Below are positions 10,646 to 19,231 of a stretch of 64,000 bases of DNA, piece by piece. The DNA lies in NCBI RefSeq assembly GCF_014197145.1, contig NZ_JACIEZ010000006.1, forward strand, positions 62,001 to 126,000, read 5' to 3'. The notes under the pieces are model-generated. The model saw only the letters and a program-made list of their open reading frames with translations, was not told the origin of the DNA and did not search any database. The number at the start of each line of letters is the position of its first letter. Position 1 is the stretch's first letter. The translations under genes and the position numbers were made by a program. This DNA comes from Gellertiella hungarica (GTDB lineage: Bacteria; Pseudomonadota; Alphaproteobacteria; Rhizobiales; Rhizobiaceae).

Positions 10646-10677
10646 AAGGGGCAGGATCCGCCGATCCCGCCCCTTTT
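10646..10677 (+). terminator. Terminator of the dnaK-dnaJ operon
   Basis: Long stem AAGGGGC / GCCCCTT (10646-10652, 10669-10675) continued by GGATC / GATCC after one mismatch, with loop CGCC, and TTTT at the end (10674-10677). It lies 28 bases after the dnaJ stop. Confidence 0.85.
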
Positions 10678-10811
10678 CTGCATCTGCCGTTAACCGTGAC
10701 TGCAAACAGGACGTTAACAGGAAAACTCTATTTCTACGGATGACCGGGCTGTCCATGAGGGGCGGCCACGCGCCGTGACGGCGCGGCAACCCGATGATCT
10801 GGGAGTTTCCG

Positions 10812-13772
10812 GTGCGCTCATCCCGCTGCCGCGGGCGATCCGTGGCCAAGGCCCTTCTGCCGGGCCTCGCCCTTCTCGCAACGCCGGCCCTTGGCGCCGG
10901 CACCAGCTTCACCGCAAGGCTTGGCAACGACTGGTCGAACGGCCTCAACTGGTCGGGCGGGCGGGCACCGTCGCTTGCCGATACCGCCGTCATCGACCGC
11001 CTGCCGCAGGTCTGGCTCGGTGCGCGCCCCGGGGCTGCCGGCTCGCTCTATCTCGGCGTGACCCGCTCGGCGAGCCTTTATGCCGGCACCGCCCTTTCGC
11101 TCGGGCAGGCGAGGATCGGGCAGGCGGCAGGATCGAGCGGGCGGCTGCAGCTCTCCGGCCTGTCGGCGCGGCTGGTCGCGACCGGCAGCCTCGTGGCCGG
11201 CATCGCCGGCACCGGCGAGATCGATCACTACCGCGCGGCGAGCCTCAGGGCGTCGTCGCTGACGCTGGGCAGCCTCAGGGGCGCGCGCGGGACCCTGCTT
11301 CTCTCGTCCCAGTCCACGCTCACGCTCGGCGGCGGACTCGTTCTTGGCCAGCAGGGAACGGGCGTGCTCGACATCTCCACCGCGGCCCGCGCCACCGTAT
11401 CCGGGCTCACGCTCGGCTCTGCCGCCGGCGGAAGCGGCATTGCCTCGATCTCCGGCGGGGGAACACGGCTTGCGAGCGGGCAGCTCGTCGTCGGCGGAAG
11501 CGGCTCCGGCCGCATGACCGTTTCGACCGGGGCGGCCGTCACCGCGGCGCAGGTGAGGATCGGTGCCGGCGCCGGCGGATCGGGCCGCCTCGACCTCTCC
11601 AATGGCGGCACCAGCCTTGGCGTGTCGGGCGCGACGGTCATCGGGGCCGGAGGAACCGGCAGCGCAAGCCTCTATACGGGCGCTCGGCTCTCGACCGGCT
11701 CGCTCACCCTCGGCGCGGCGGCAGGAGCCTCGGGAAGCCTCGTCGCCGGCAGCGGCTCCACGGCGCTTTCCGTCGCCGGCGACACGATCGTCGGCGCGAG
11801 CGGGCGTGGCAGCGTCACGCTTCAGGACGGGGCGACAGCCCGTTCCGGACGCCTCGTGCTGGGTGCGGCACCGACGGGGACGGGAAGCGCGCTTCTCTCC
11901 GGGAGTGGCAGCCGGTGGATTGCCAGCCTGCCGGTGGAAATCGGTCGGGCCGGACGCGGGGCGCTGACCCTGACCGGCGGCGCAAGCCTCTCGGCCGGCA
12001 CGATCGACATCGCCCGGGATGCGGGATCCTCCGGCACGCTCTCCATCGGCGCCGTTCATGGCGCGCTTGCCCGCGGGGCAGGCAGCCTGGACGCGGCAAC
12101 CATCCGTTTCGGTGCAGGCAGCGGTGCGCTGGTCTTCAATCACGGCGGACCGGATTTCGTCCTTGCCTCCCGCATCGGCGGGCGCGGCACCATTCTCGTG
12201 GATGCGGGGCCCGTGGTGCTGACCGGCGATTCCTCCGGCTTCGGCGGCACGACCCGGATAACCGGCGGTTCGCTTGCCGTCGAGGGAGCGCTGGGCGGCA
12301 CCGTCGCGGTCTCGCGCTACGGAACGCTGGCCGGTACGGGCACGGTCGGGTCCGTGGATGTCGGCGACGGCGGCCGCCTCGCCCCGGCCGGCCCTGCGGC
12401 GGGCGAGCTCGCCATCGCGGGCGATCTGTCGGTCGGCCAGGGGGGCCATCTTCAGGTGAGCGTCTCCCCTGCCCTCGACCGGACGGACCGGCTGACGGTC
12501 GGCGGCAGCACCCGCATCTCCTCCGGCGCGGTTCTCGACGTCCTGCAGGACAGCGCAATCACCCTCGACCGGCGGGACGTAATCCTCACCAGCGGCGGGG
12601 GCCTGACAGGCCGCTTCGACACGGTGACCTCCAACTACGCCTTCGTGACGCCGGAGCTGGACTATGGCGAGCGTGAGCTCGTGCTTTCGCTTCGGCGCAA
12701 CGATATCCGTTTCGCAAGCGCCGCGCCCGCCGCAAATGCCGCCCGTGTGGCAGAGATCGGCGACCGTCTCGATCCCGCGAGCCCGCTCTACGCGCAATTG
12801 CTGCCCCTCTCGAAGGAGCAGGCGGGCCTGACCTTCGGCGACATGGCGGCAACCATCCATGCCTCGCCGGCCCTCAACGCCTTCGACATGGGCCGCTTTG
12901 CCCGGACGGCTGCCCTCGAGCGCGCCGCGCTGCCGGAACGGGAAACGGCGACCGGTGCGGTGGGCTGGGCACGGGCCTATGGCGGCTATTCCACCCGCGC
13001 CGAGGAAGGCGGAGACCGGATCGGCGCCAGCGGCGGCCTGCTTTTCGGCTGGGACGGGCCGGCGGGAGAGGCCAGCCGCTTCGGCCTGCTCGGCGGCATC
13101 GGCTCGGGCTCCGTGCGCGAAAGCGACGGGCTTGCCCGAAGCGACAGCCGCGACCATCTGCTTGGCCTCTACGGCCAGACGGAGGCGGGCGACATGGCCC
13201 TGCGCTTCGGTGCAACCTATGTGCACCAGGACATCGATAGCCGGCGAAGCGTCCGCTTCAGCGGCTTCACCGAGCACCTTGACGGCGCCTATCGGGCAGA
13301 TGCCCTCCAGGCCTACGGGGAGATCGGCCGCAGCTTCGGGCTCGGCGATACCGAGGTCGAGCCCTTCGCCAATCTCGCGCTTGCCTGGCAGCGGACCGGC
13401 GCCTTTGCCGAGACCGGCGGTCACGCGGCGGTTTCCGTTTCGTCAGCCGAAAGCCTGCAGGCAGAAACCGTCCTCGGTCTCCGGGCAACGCACCGCTTCG
13501 ACCTTTCGGGACAGCCGGCGCGGATGCGCGCCATGCTCGGCTGGAACCACGCCTTCGAGGCAAGCGGCACGGGCCCGGAGTTTGCCTTTGCCGGCAGTGC
13601 GCCCTTCTCGCTCGAAGGTGCCGAAACGGCGGGCGACAGCGCGGTGCTGCAGGCGGGCCTCGATGTCCTGGCAGACGACGGCCGGCTCGCTCTGGGGCTG
13701 ACCTATGACGGGGCGTTTTCCGCCGGGGCAGCCTCCCACATGGTGAAGCTCACCCTTTCCCGTCAGTTCTGA
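10812..13772 (+). CDS. Autotransporter (type Va secreted protein with C-terminal beta-barrel)
   Basis: A large outer-membrane autotransporter, 986 aa from the GTG at 10812. That start has GGGAG six bases upstream, while the ATG at 10794 has no ribosome site. The N-terminus is a signal peptide (basic start, ALLPGLALLATPALG, cleavage near ALGAG). Residues about 25-600 form a passenger built of imperfect repeats of about 20 residues rich in Gly, Ser, Ala, Thr and Leu (patterns such as GASGSLV, GGSGRLDLSNGG), as expected for a right-handed beta-helix. The last ~270 residues are the barrel domain, ending LTLSRQF with the terminal Phe used by the BAM complex. The passenger could serve adhesion or surface display, but I see no protease or lipase motif. 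It sits between dnaJ and recF, which look conserved, so it may be an accessory insertion. Confidence 0.87.
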   Translation: MRSSRCRGRSVAKALLPGLALLATPALGAGTSFTARLGNDWSNGLNWSGGRAPSLADTAVIDRLPQVWLGARPGAAGSLYLGVTRSASLYAGTALSLGQARIGQAAGSSGRLQLSGLSARLVATGSLVAGIAGTGEIDHYRAASLRASSLTLGSLRGARGTLLLSSQSTLTLGGGLVLGQQGTGVLDISTAARATVSGLTLGSAAGGSGIASISGGGTRLASGQLVVGGSGSGRMTVSTGAAVTAAQVRIGAGAGGSGRLDLSNGGTSLGVSGATVIGAGGTGSASLYTGARLSTGSLTLGAAAGASGSLVAGSGSTALSVAGDTIVGASGRGSVTLQDGATARSGRLVLGAAPTGTGSALLSGSGSRWIASLPVEIGRAGRGALTLTGGASLSAGTIDIARDAGSSGTLSIGAVHGALARGAGSLDAATIRFGAGSGALVFNHGGPDFVLASRIGGRGTILVDAGPVVLTGDSSGFGGTTRITGGSLAVEGALGGTVAVSRYGTLAGTGTVGSVDVGDGGRLAPAGPAAGELAIAGDLSVGQGGHLQVSVSPALDRTDRLTVGGSTRISSGAVLDVLQDSAITLDRRDVILTSGGGLTGRFDTVTSNYAFVTPELDYGERELVLSLRRNDIRFASAAPAANAARVAEIGDRLDPASPLYAQLLPLSKEQAGLTFGDMAATIHASPALNAFDMGRFARTAALERAALPERETATGAVGWARAYGGYSTRAEEGGDRIGASGGLLFGWDGPAGEASRFGLLGGIGSGSVRESDGLARSDSRDHLLGLYGQTEAGDMALRFGATYVHQDIDSRRSVRFSGFTEHLDGAYRADALQAYGEIGRSFGLGDTEVEPFANLALAWQRTGAFAETGGHAAVSVSSAESLQAETVLGLRATHRFDLSGQPARMRAMLGWNHAFEASGTGPEFAFAGSAPFSLEGAETAGDSAVLQAGLDVLADDGRLALGLTYDGAFSAGAASHMVKLTLSRQF

Positions 13773-13860
13773 GCACCGGACGCAGGACGCGACGCCCCTG
13801 CGCTTGCAACCGGACGCCCTTCGGCATAGGACGTGGCGTCATCGCCGCGCCGGATCGTTC

Positions 13861-14988
13861 ATGCCCGAAAAGGTCTACATCGAGGAAATCAGGCTTTCCG
13901 CCTTCCGCAACTACGCGGAAGCGGCCCTGAAGCTCGATGCCCGCCATGTGGTGCTGACCGGCGACAACGGATCGGGCAAGACCAACCTGCTCGAGGCCGT
14001 GTCCCTGCTGTCTCCCGGGCGCGGGCTTCGGCGCACGCCCTATGGCGAGGTGACGCGGGTGGGCACGGACGACGCCTTCTCGATCTTTGCCCGCGTTCAC
14101 GGCATGGAGGGCGAGGTGGCGATCGGCACGGGCGCGGAAGCCCGCGACGAGGGCACCTCCCGCAGGCTCCGCCTCAACGGCACCGCGGCGAAGACCGCCG
14201 ACGAACTCACCGATCACCTGCGCGTGCTGTGGCTGACGCCTGCCATGGACGGGCTTTTCACGGGTCCCGCCGGCGACCGGCGGCGCTTCCTCGACCGGCT
14301 GGTGCTTTCCGTCGATCCTGCCCACGGACGCCGGGCGAGCGACTTCGAGCGCGCCATGCGCAGCCGCAACCGGCTTCTCGGCGAGGGGCGGATGGACCCG
14401 GCCTGGCTTTCCGGCATCGAGCGGCAGATGGCCGAGCTGGGCGTGGCGATGGCGGTGGCACGGCACGAGATGCTGGGCTTTCTCGCCCATCTCATCGAAG
14501 GCGTGGCGAACGATGCGCCCTTTCCCTCGGCCCGCCTTTCCCTCACCGGTTTTCTCGACGAGGGCGTGACGGCGCGGCCGGCGGCGGATCTCGAGGAGGA
14601 TTACGCCGCCATGCTTGCGGAGAATCGCTACCGCGACGCGGCCGCCGGACGCACCACCGAGGGCCCGCACAAGGCCGATCTCCTCGTCTTCCACGCCGGA
14701 AAGGACATGGATGCGGGGCGCTGCTCGACGGGCGAACAGAAGGCCTTGCTGATCGGCCTCGTCCTTGCCCATGCCCGCCTCGTCGGCAACATGACAGGCT
14801 TTGCCCCGGTGCTTCTGCTCGACGAGATCGCCGCGCATCTCGACGAAGGGCGCCGGGCCGCACTCTTCGATCTCATCGACGGGCTTGGCGGCCAGGCCTT
14901 CATGACGGGTACGGACCGGATGCTCTTCGAGGCCCTCGGCGACAGGGCGCAATTTTTTACCGTCGCCGCCGGCCGCATTTCCGGATAG
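13861..14988 (+). CDS. recF: DNA replication and repair protein RecF
   Basis: SMC/ABC-like ATPase of 375 aa that loads RecA at single-stranded gaps together with RecO and RecR (recR is also in this window). Walker A is GDNGSGKTN (residues about 36-44). The ABC signature is CSTGEQKALLIGLVLAHA and Walker B is VLLLDEIAAHLD. The start MPEKVYIEEI at 13861 is taken because homology starts there. The family motif LSAFRNYAEAAL follows at once. The gene is not beside dnaA-dnaN. The next gene begins 10 bases after the stop, so moeB and the GNAT gene are likely co-transcribed. Confidence 0.97.
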   Translation: MPEKVYIEEIRLSAFRNYAEAALKLDARHVVLTGDNGSGKTNLLEAVSLLSPGRGLRRTPYGEVTRVGTDDAFSIFARVHGMEGEVAIGTGAEARDEGTSRRLRLNGTAAKTADELTDHLRVLWLTPAMDGLFTGPAGDRRRFLDRLVLSVDPAHGRRASDFERAMRSRNRLLGEGRMDPAWLSGIERQMAELGVAMAVARHEMLGFLAHLIEGVANDAPFPSARLSLTGFLDEGVTARPAADLEEDYAAMLAENRYRDAAAGRTTEGPHKADLLVFHAGKDMDAGRCSTGEQKALLIGLVLAHARLVGNMTGFAPVLLLDEIAAHLDEGRRAALFDLIDGLGGQAFMTGTDRMLFEALGDRAQFFTVAAGRISG

Positions 14989-14997
14989 GCTCTTTCC

Positions 14998-15768
14998 ATG
15001 AACGAGAATGACGACCGGCTGAGCGAACAGGAAATCGAGCGCTACAAGCGCCATATCCTGCTGCCCGAAGTGGGCGGTGCGGGCCAGCAGGCGCTGAAGC
15101 GCGCCCGCGTGCTGGTCATCGGGGCGGGCGGGCTCGGGGCACCCGTGCTGCAATATCTCGGCGCTGCCGGGGTGGGCACGCTCGGTATTGCCGACGACGA
15201 CCGGGTTTCGCTGTCGAACCTGCAGCGGCAGGTCATTCACGATACGGGAAGCCTGGGAGAAGAGAAGACGGAAAGTGCCGCCCGTGCGCTCGCGCGTCTC
15301 AACCCGCATGTGCGGGTGGTGCGCTTTCACGAACGCTTCTCGCGGGAATGGGCGGCATTGCAGCTTTCCGGCTTCGACCTGCTGATCGACGGCTCCGACA
15401 ATTTCGACACCCGCTATGCTGCGGCCGATGCCGCGGAGAAGGCCGGCATTCCCCTCGTCACGGGCGCCGTCGGCCGGTTCGACGGCAGCCTGACGGTGCT
15501 GAAACCCTACGAGTCCGATGCCAAGGGCGAGCAGAACCCGCGCTATCGCGACCTCTTCCCCGCGCCGCCGCCGGAAGGCCTCATTCCCGCCTGCGCCGAA
15601 GCGGGCGTGATCGGCGCGCTGACCGGCGTGATCGGCACGCTGATGGCCATGGAGGCAATCAAGCTGCTGACGGGGGCCGGCGAGCCGCTGGTCGGGCGGC
15701 TTCTGCTTTACGACGCGCTGTCATCCCGGTTCGATACCATCCGCTACCGGCGCCGGAAGGCTGCCTGA
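14998..15768 (+). CDS. moeB: MoeB/ThiF family sulfur-carrier adenylyltransferase lacking the zinc site
   Basis: An E1-like enzyme (256 aa) that adenylates the C-terminal Gly of a small sulfur carrier such as MoaD or ThiS. The nucleotide-binding loop is VIGAGGLGAPVLQYL (about residues 41-55). The family opening RYKRHILLPEVGG and the DGSDNFDTRY motif are present, as is the crossover-loop Cys199 in PACAEAGV. In well-studied MoeB proteins a structural zinc is held by a CxxC before LF and by a second CxxC at the C-terminus. Here the first pair is replaced (PRYRDLF) and the protein ends at RRRKAA without the second pair. The fold is thus conserved but zinc-free. The MoeB versus ThiF role cannot be settled from sequence, and the symbol is tentative. 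It lies between recF and a GNAT gene, 1 base from the latter. Confidence 0.85.
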   Translation: MNENDDRLSEQEIERYKRHILLPEVGGAGQQALKRARVLVIGAGGLGAPVLQYLGAAGVGTLGIADDDRVSLSNLQRQVIHDTGSLGEEKTESAARALARLNPHVRVVRFHERFSREWAALQLSGFDLLIDGSDNFDTRYAAADAAEKAGIPLVTGAVGRFDGSLTVLKPYESDAKGEQNPRYRDLFPAPPPEGLIPACAEAGVIGALTGVIGTLMAMEAIKLLTGAGEPLVGRLLLYDALSSRFDTIRYRRRKAA

Positions 15769-15769
15769 G

Positions 15770-16255
15770 ATGGAAGGGCCGCGCCGGATCGATCCCGACC
15801 GGGACGACATGAAGGCCCTGCTTCAGCTCATCCGCACGGCCTTTGCCTCTATGGACGGGGTGATCGATCCGCCCTCCTCCGCCCATGAACTGACGGCGGA
15901 AAGCCTGCGCGACAAGGCAAGGCTGGAAACGGGCTTCGTGATTATGGACGAGGGCTTGCCGGTCGCCTGCCTGTTCTGCCGGCCGGAAAGGCCGGACACG
16001 CTCTACCTCGGCAAACTTGCCGTCGACCCAGCCCGTCAGGGCCGCGGCCTTGGCCGCCTGCTTCTGGCGGCGGCGGACGACCTCGCCCGCGCGGCGGGCC
16101 TGCGGCGGCTGAGGCTCGAGACGCGGGTGGAGCTTGACGGCAACCACCGCACCTTCGAGCGGTGGGGATTCGTCAAGACCGGGGAATCCCGCCACCCGGG
16201 CTTCAGCCGCACGACCGCGATCGACATGGAGCGAGCCGTGCCGGAAGTCCCTTAA
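15770..16255 (+). CDS. GNAT family N-acetyltransferase
   Basis: A 161-aa acyl-CoA-dependent N-acetyltransferase. Motif A, the acetyl-CoA pyrophosphate loop, is clear in KLAVDPARQGRGLGRLLL (about 84-101), and the C-terminal FERWGFVKTGE segment is typical of the fold. The substrate is unknown. The ATG lies one base after the moeB stop, so the two are translated from one message. A short hairpin (16252-16258 / 16264-16270, loop TTTTT) covers the stop codon and separates this gene from the convergent dehydrogenase gene. Confidence 0.88.
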   Translation: MEGPRRIDPDRDDMKALLQLIRTAFASMDGVIDPPSSAHELTAESLRDKARLETGFVIMDEGLPVACLFCRPERPDTLYLGKLAVDPARQGRGLGRLLLAAADDLARAAGLRRLRLETRVELDGNHRTFERWGFVKTGESRHPGFSRTTAIDMERAVPEVP

Positions 16256-16299
16256 CCGTTTTTCGGTTAATCCCGGGTTTTGCCAGACTTGTCCGAAGC

Positions 16300-17304
16300 T
16301 TAGACCCGGTTCGGCAGCACGCGGTTCGGTGGGCGATGCCCGTCGAAGTAGGTGCGGATATTGATGATCACCTTCTCGCCCATGTCGATGCGACCCTCGA
16401 TGGTGGCCGACGACATGTGCGGCAGAAGCGTGACCTTGCCTTCCTGCGCGAGCTTCACGAGCTTCGGATTGACCTTCGGTTCGTTCTCGAAGACGTCGAG
16501 CCCCGCGCCGGCGATCTTGCCGGCCTTGAGGCAGGCGATGAGCGCCTGCTCGTCGATCACGTCGCCGCGGGCGGTGTTGACGAGGTAGCTCGTCGGCTGC
16601 ATCAGCGCCAGCCGCCGCGCCGACAGCAGATGGAAGGTCGCGGGCGTGGACGGGCAGTTCACGGAGACGATGTCGACGCGGGCGAGCATCTGGTCGAGAC
16701 TGTCCCAGTAGGTCGCCTCCAGCGCCTCCTCCGTTGCCGGGTTGACGCGCTTGCGGTTGTGGTAGTGGATCGACAGGCCGAAGGCCTTGGCACGCCGCGC
16801 CACCGCCGTGCCGATGCGGCCCATGCCGATGATGCCGATCCGCTTGCCCCAGATGCGATGGCCGAGCATCCAGGTGGGCGACCAGCCGGCCCATTCGCCG
16901 GTCTTGGTGGTCAGCACCTGCGCCCCTTCCGCCAGCCTGCGCGGCACCGCCAGGATCAGCGCCATGGTCATGTCGGCGGTATCCTCGGTCAGCACGTTGG
17001 GCGTGTTGGTGACGGTGATACCCTTGCGGGCCGCGGCATCGATATCGATATGGTCGATGCCGTTCGAAAAGCTGGCGATCAGCTTCAGCTGCGGACCGGC
17101 TGCCTCGATGAGGGCCTGGTCGATACGATCCGTCACGGTCGGCACCAGCACGTCGCACTGCTGCACGGCCTGAACCAGCTCTTCCGCGGTGCGGGGGCGG
17201 TCGTCGACATTCAGCTCCGCATCGAAGAGCTCGCGCATGCGGGTCTCCACCTGGTCGGGCAGTTTGCGCGTGATGTAAACCTTGGGTTTTTTCTTCAGGG
17301 TCAT
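16300..17304 (-). CDS. D-2-hydroxyacid dehydrogenase (glyoxylate/hydroxypyruvate reductase type)
   Basis: NAD(P)-dependent enzyme of the D-isomer 2-hydroxyacid dehydrogenase family, 334 aa. The dinucleotide-binding loop is GIIGMGRIGTAVA (about 157-169). The catalytic triad is intact: Arg246 (NTARGDVID), Glu275 (DVFENEP) and His296 (LLPHMSSAT). Residues NGIDHIDIDAA in the substrate domain match glyoxylate reductases, so reduction of glyoxylate or hydroxypyruvate is the best guess. Other 2-keto acids remain possible. The gene is divergent from the SH3 gene and convergent with the GNAT gene. Confidence 0.9.
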   Translation of the reverse strand: MTLKKKPKVYITRKLPDQVETRMRELFDAELNVDDRPRTAEELVQAVQQCDVLVPTVTDRIDQALIEAAGPQLKLIASFSNGIDHIDIDAAARKGITVTNTPNVLTEDTADMTMALILAVPRRLAEGAQVLTTKTGEWAGWSPTWMLGHRIWGKRIGIIGMGRIGTAVARRAKAFGLSIHYHNRKRVNPATEEALEATYWDSLDQMLARVDIVSVNCPSTPATFHLLSARRLALMQPTSYLVNTARGDVIDEQALIACLKAGKIAGAGLDVFENEPKVNPKLVKLAQEGKVTLLPHMSSATIEGRIDMGEKVIINIRTYFDGHRPPNRVLPNRV

Positions 17305-17491
17305 GGGCGCTTTCAGCGGCTTGTTCAGGTCTCGTTAACCAAAAAGAACGATACAATCTGGTCAAGGCCAGTTCTACCAGACGGACCGGGGAAGACAAAG
17401 AGCCCCGCGCGGACGGCTGTTGATATTGTGCCTTCCCCACCGGTGCCGGCGCTACCGAAGCCGGGCCGATCCCTGGAAAGCGAGACGACCC

Positions 17492-18055
17492 GTGGACAAG
17501 CTCAATGCGCCCCTTCTGGCAAAAACCCTCGTGAAGGGCATCCTGCCGGCGCTTGCCGCCGCCTTGATTGCGGCCCTGCCTGCCACGGCCGAGGCGCAGG
17601 CGGTGAGCAAGGGGCCGAGCGGCCTGCCGCTGCCCCGCTTCGTCAGCCTGAAATCCAAGAAGGTGAACCTGCGCGTCGGCCCGGGCACCACCTATGCCGT
17701 CTCATGGATGTATCTCAAGTCCGGCCTGCCGGTGGAGATCATCCAGGAATACGACAACTGGAGAAAGATCCGCGATGCCGACGGCACCGAGGGCTGGGTG
17801 AACCAGGCACTGCTGTCCGGCCAGCGCACCGCCGTCACCGCGCCATGGATGCGCGGCAAGGGCAGCGGCGTCTTCGTCAACATGCGCCACGATCCCCAGC
17901 CGAACAGCGCGCTGGTCGCCAAGCTGGAGCCCGGCGTCGTCGTCAAGCTCAACGAGTGCAACGGCGACTGGTGCGAGGCCGATTACGAAGGCACCGAGGG
18001 CTGGATCTCGCAGGCCGAGGTCTGGGGCGCCTATCCGGCGGAAGTCTTCAAGTAA
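17492..18055 (+). CDS. Exported SH3-domain protein
   Basis: A periplasmic protein of about 187 aa. After a short basic start comes a signal peptide (ILPALAAALIAALPATAEAQA, cleavage near AEAQA). Two bacterial SH3 repeats follow: the first has VNLRVGPGTTYAVSWMYLKSGLPV, the second FVNMRHDPQPNSALVAKLEPG, each ending in a GTEGWV/I motif. Such proteins bind peptidoglycan or modulate hydrolases and are common in Rhizobiales, but the ligand is unknown. I take the GTG at 17492 as start because it places the signal peptide properly. The frame is open to 17420. It ends 3 bases before the adenosine kinase stop on the other strand. Confidence 0.82.
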   Translation: MDKLNAPLLAKTLVKGILPALAAALIAALPATAEAQAVSKGPSGLPLPRFVSLKSKKVNLRVGPGTTYAVSWMYLKSGLPVEIIQEYDNWRKIRDADGTEGWVNQALLSGQRTAVTAPWMRGKGSGVFVNMRHDPQPNSALVAKLEPGVVVKLNECNGDWCEADYEGTEGWISQAEVWGAYPAEVFK

Positions 18056-18057
18056 GC

Positions 18058-19068
18058 TCAGGCCGGCTCGACAACGAGGCCGGCCTTCACGCCCGCGTCC
18101 TTCAGCGACAGCAGCGGACGGGGACCGATCTGCTGGATGACGATGCCCGCGGCCAGGCAGCCGAGATGGCCGCAATCCTCCAGCGAGCGCCCTTGCGTGT
18201 AGCCATAGAGGAAACCGGCGGCAAAGAGGTCTCCGGCCCCCGTGGTGTCGGTGAGCTCGCGGATCGCCGTTGCCGGCACGTGGATGCGCTCGGAGCCCTT
18301 CAGGATCATGGCGCCCTCCTCGCTCATCGTCACCGCGGCGAGCTTGCAGTCGGCGGCGATCCTGGTCAGAGCCGCATCGAAATCCTCGGTCTCGTAGAGG
18401 GAGAGCGTCTCCTCGCGGTTGGCGAAGACGATGTCGACCGTGCCGGAGCGCATGAGATCCAGGAATTCGGAGCGGTAGCGCCCGACGCAGAAGCTGTCGG
18501 AAAGGGTCATCGAGGTTTCGCGTCCATGGGCATGGGCGATGCGGCAGCACTCGACGATCGCTTCCTTGGCGCGCGGCGGATCCCACAGATAGCCTTCGAA
18601 ATAGGTGACCTTCGAACGCGCCACCACATCCGCTTCCACGTCTTCCGGTCCCAGCTCGACGCAGGCGCCGAGATAGGTGTTCATCGAGCGCTCGCCATCC
18701 GGCGTCACGAAGATCATCGAGCGGGCGGTGGGCGGGAAGGTGCCCTTCGGCCGGGTGGCGTAATGCACGCCCTGGGCGCGGATATCGTGGGTGAAGATGC
18801 GGCCGAGCTGATCGTCCGCCACCTTGCCGAAATAGGCCGCCTTGCCGCCGAAGCTCGCGACACCGGCCGCCGTGTTTCCGGCGCTGCCGCCCGAGGCCTC
18901 GATCGCCGGACCCATGCGGGAATAGAGCAGTTCCGCCCGCTCGGCATCGATCAGGTTCATCGCCGCCTTGGTGATGCCGTTGTCGGAAAGGAAGGCATCG
19001 TCGCAGCGCGCGATGATGTCGACAATCGCGTTGCCGATGGTGAGGACGTCAAAAGTGGTGTCGGTCAA
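18058..19068 (-). CDS. PfkB family carbohydrate kinase, probably adenosine kinase
   Basis: A 336-aa ribokinase-fold kinase. The first signature, GGSAGNTAAGVASFGGKAAY, binds the sugar. The second, TDTTGAGDLFAAGFLYGY, carries the anion hole and the catalytic Asp of GAGD. The opening FDVLTIGNAIVDIIARCDD and the spacing match bacterial adenosine kinases, which phosphorylate adenosine to AMP and recycle the adenosine released by S-adenosylhomocysteine hydrolase. A different nucleoside or sugar cannot be excluded. It is convergent with the SH3 gene and divergent from the AEC transporter. Confidence 0.88.
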   Translation of the reverse strand: MTDTTFDVLTIGNAIVDIIARCDDAFLSDNGITKAAMNLIDAERAELLYSRMGPAIEASGGSAGNTAAGVASFGGKAAYFGKVADDQLGRIFTHDIRAQGVHYATRPKGTFPPTARSMIFVTPDGERSMNTYLGACVELGPEDVEADVVARSKVTYFEGYLWDPPRAKEAIVECCRIAHAHGRETSMTLSDSFCVGRYRSEFLDLMRSGTVDIVFANREETLSLYETEDFDAALTRIAADCKLAAVTMSEEGAMILKGSERIHVPATAIRELTDTTGAGDLFAAGFLYGYTQGRSLEDCGHLGCLAAGIVIQQIGPRPLLSLKDAGVKAGLVVEPA

Positions 19069-19231
19069 GGAGAAGCCCCGGGAAGTATGTCAGCCGGGAG
19101 TCGGTTCTACCGTTTTTTCACCCGGAGAAAAGCGAAAAACGTAACCCGGACAAGATGCGGCTGGAGGATGGGGAAAAGCGGTGCTACCAGCAGGGTCCTG
19201 CCAGTCCGCATCGCCTCTTCCGGAAACCGCC

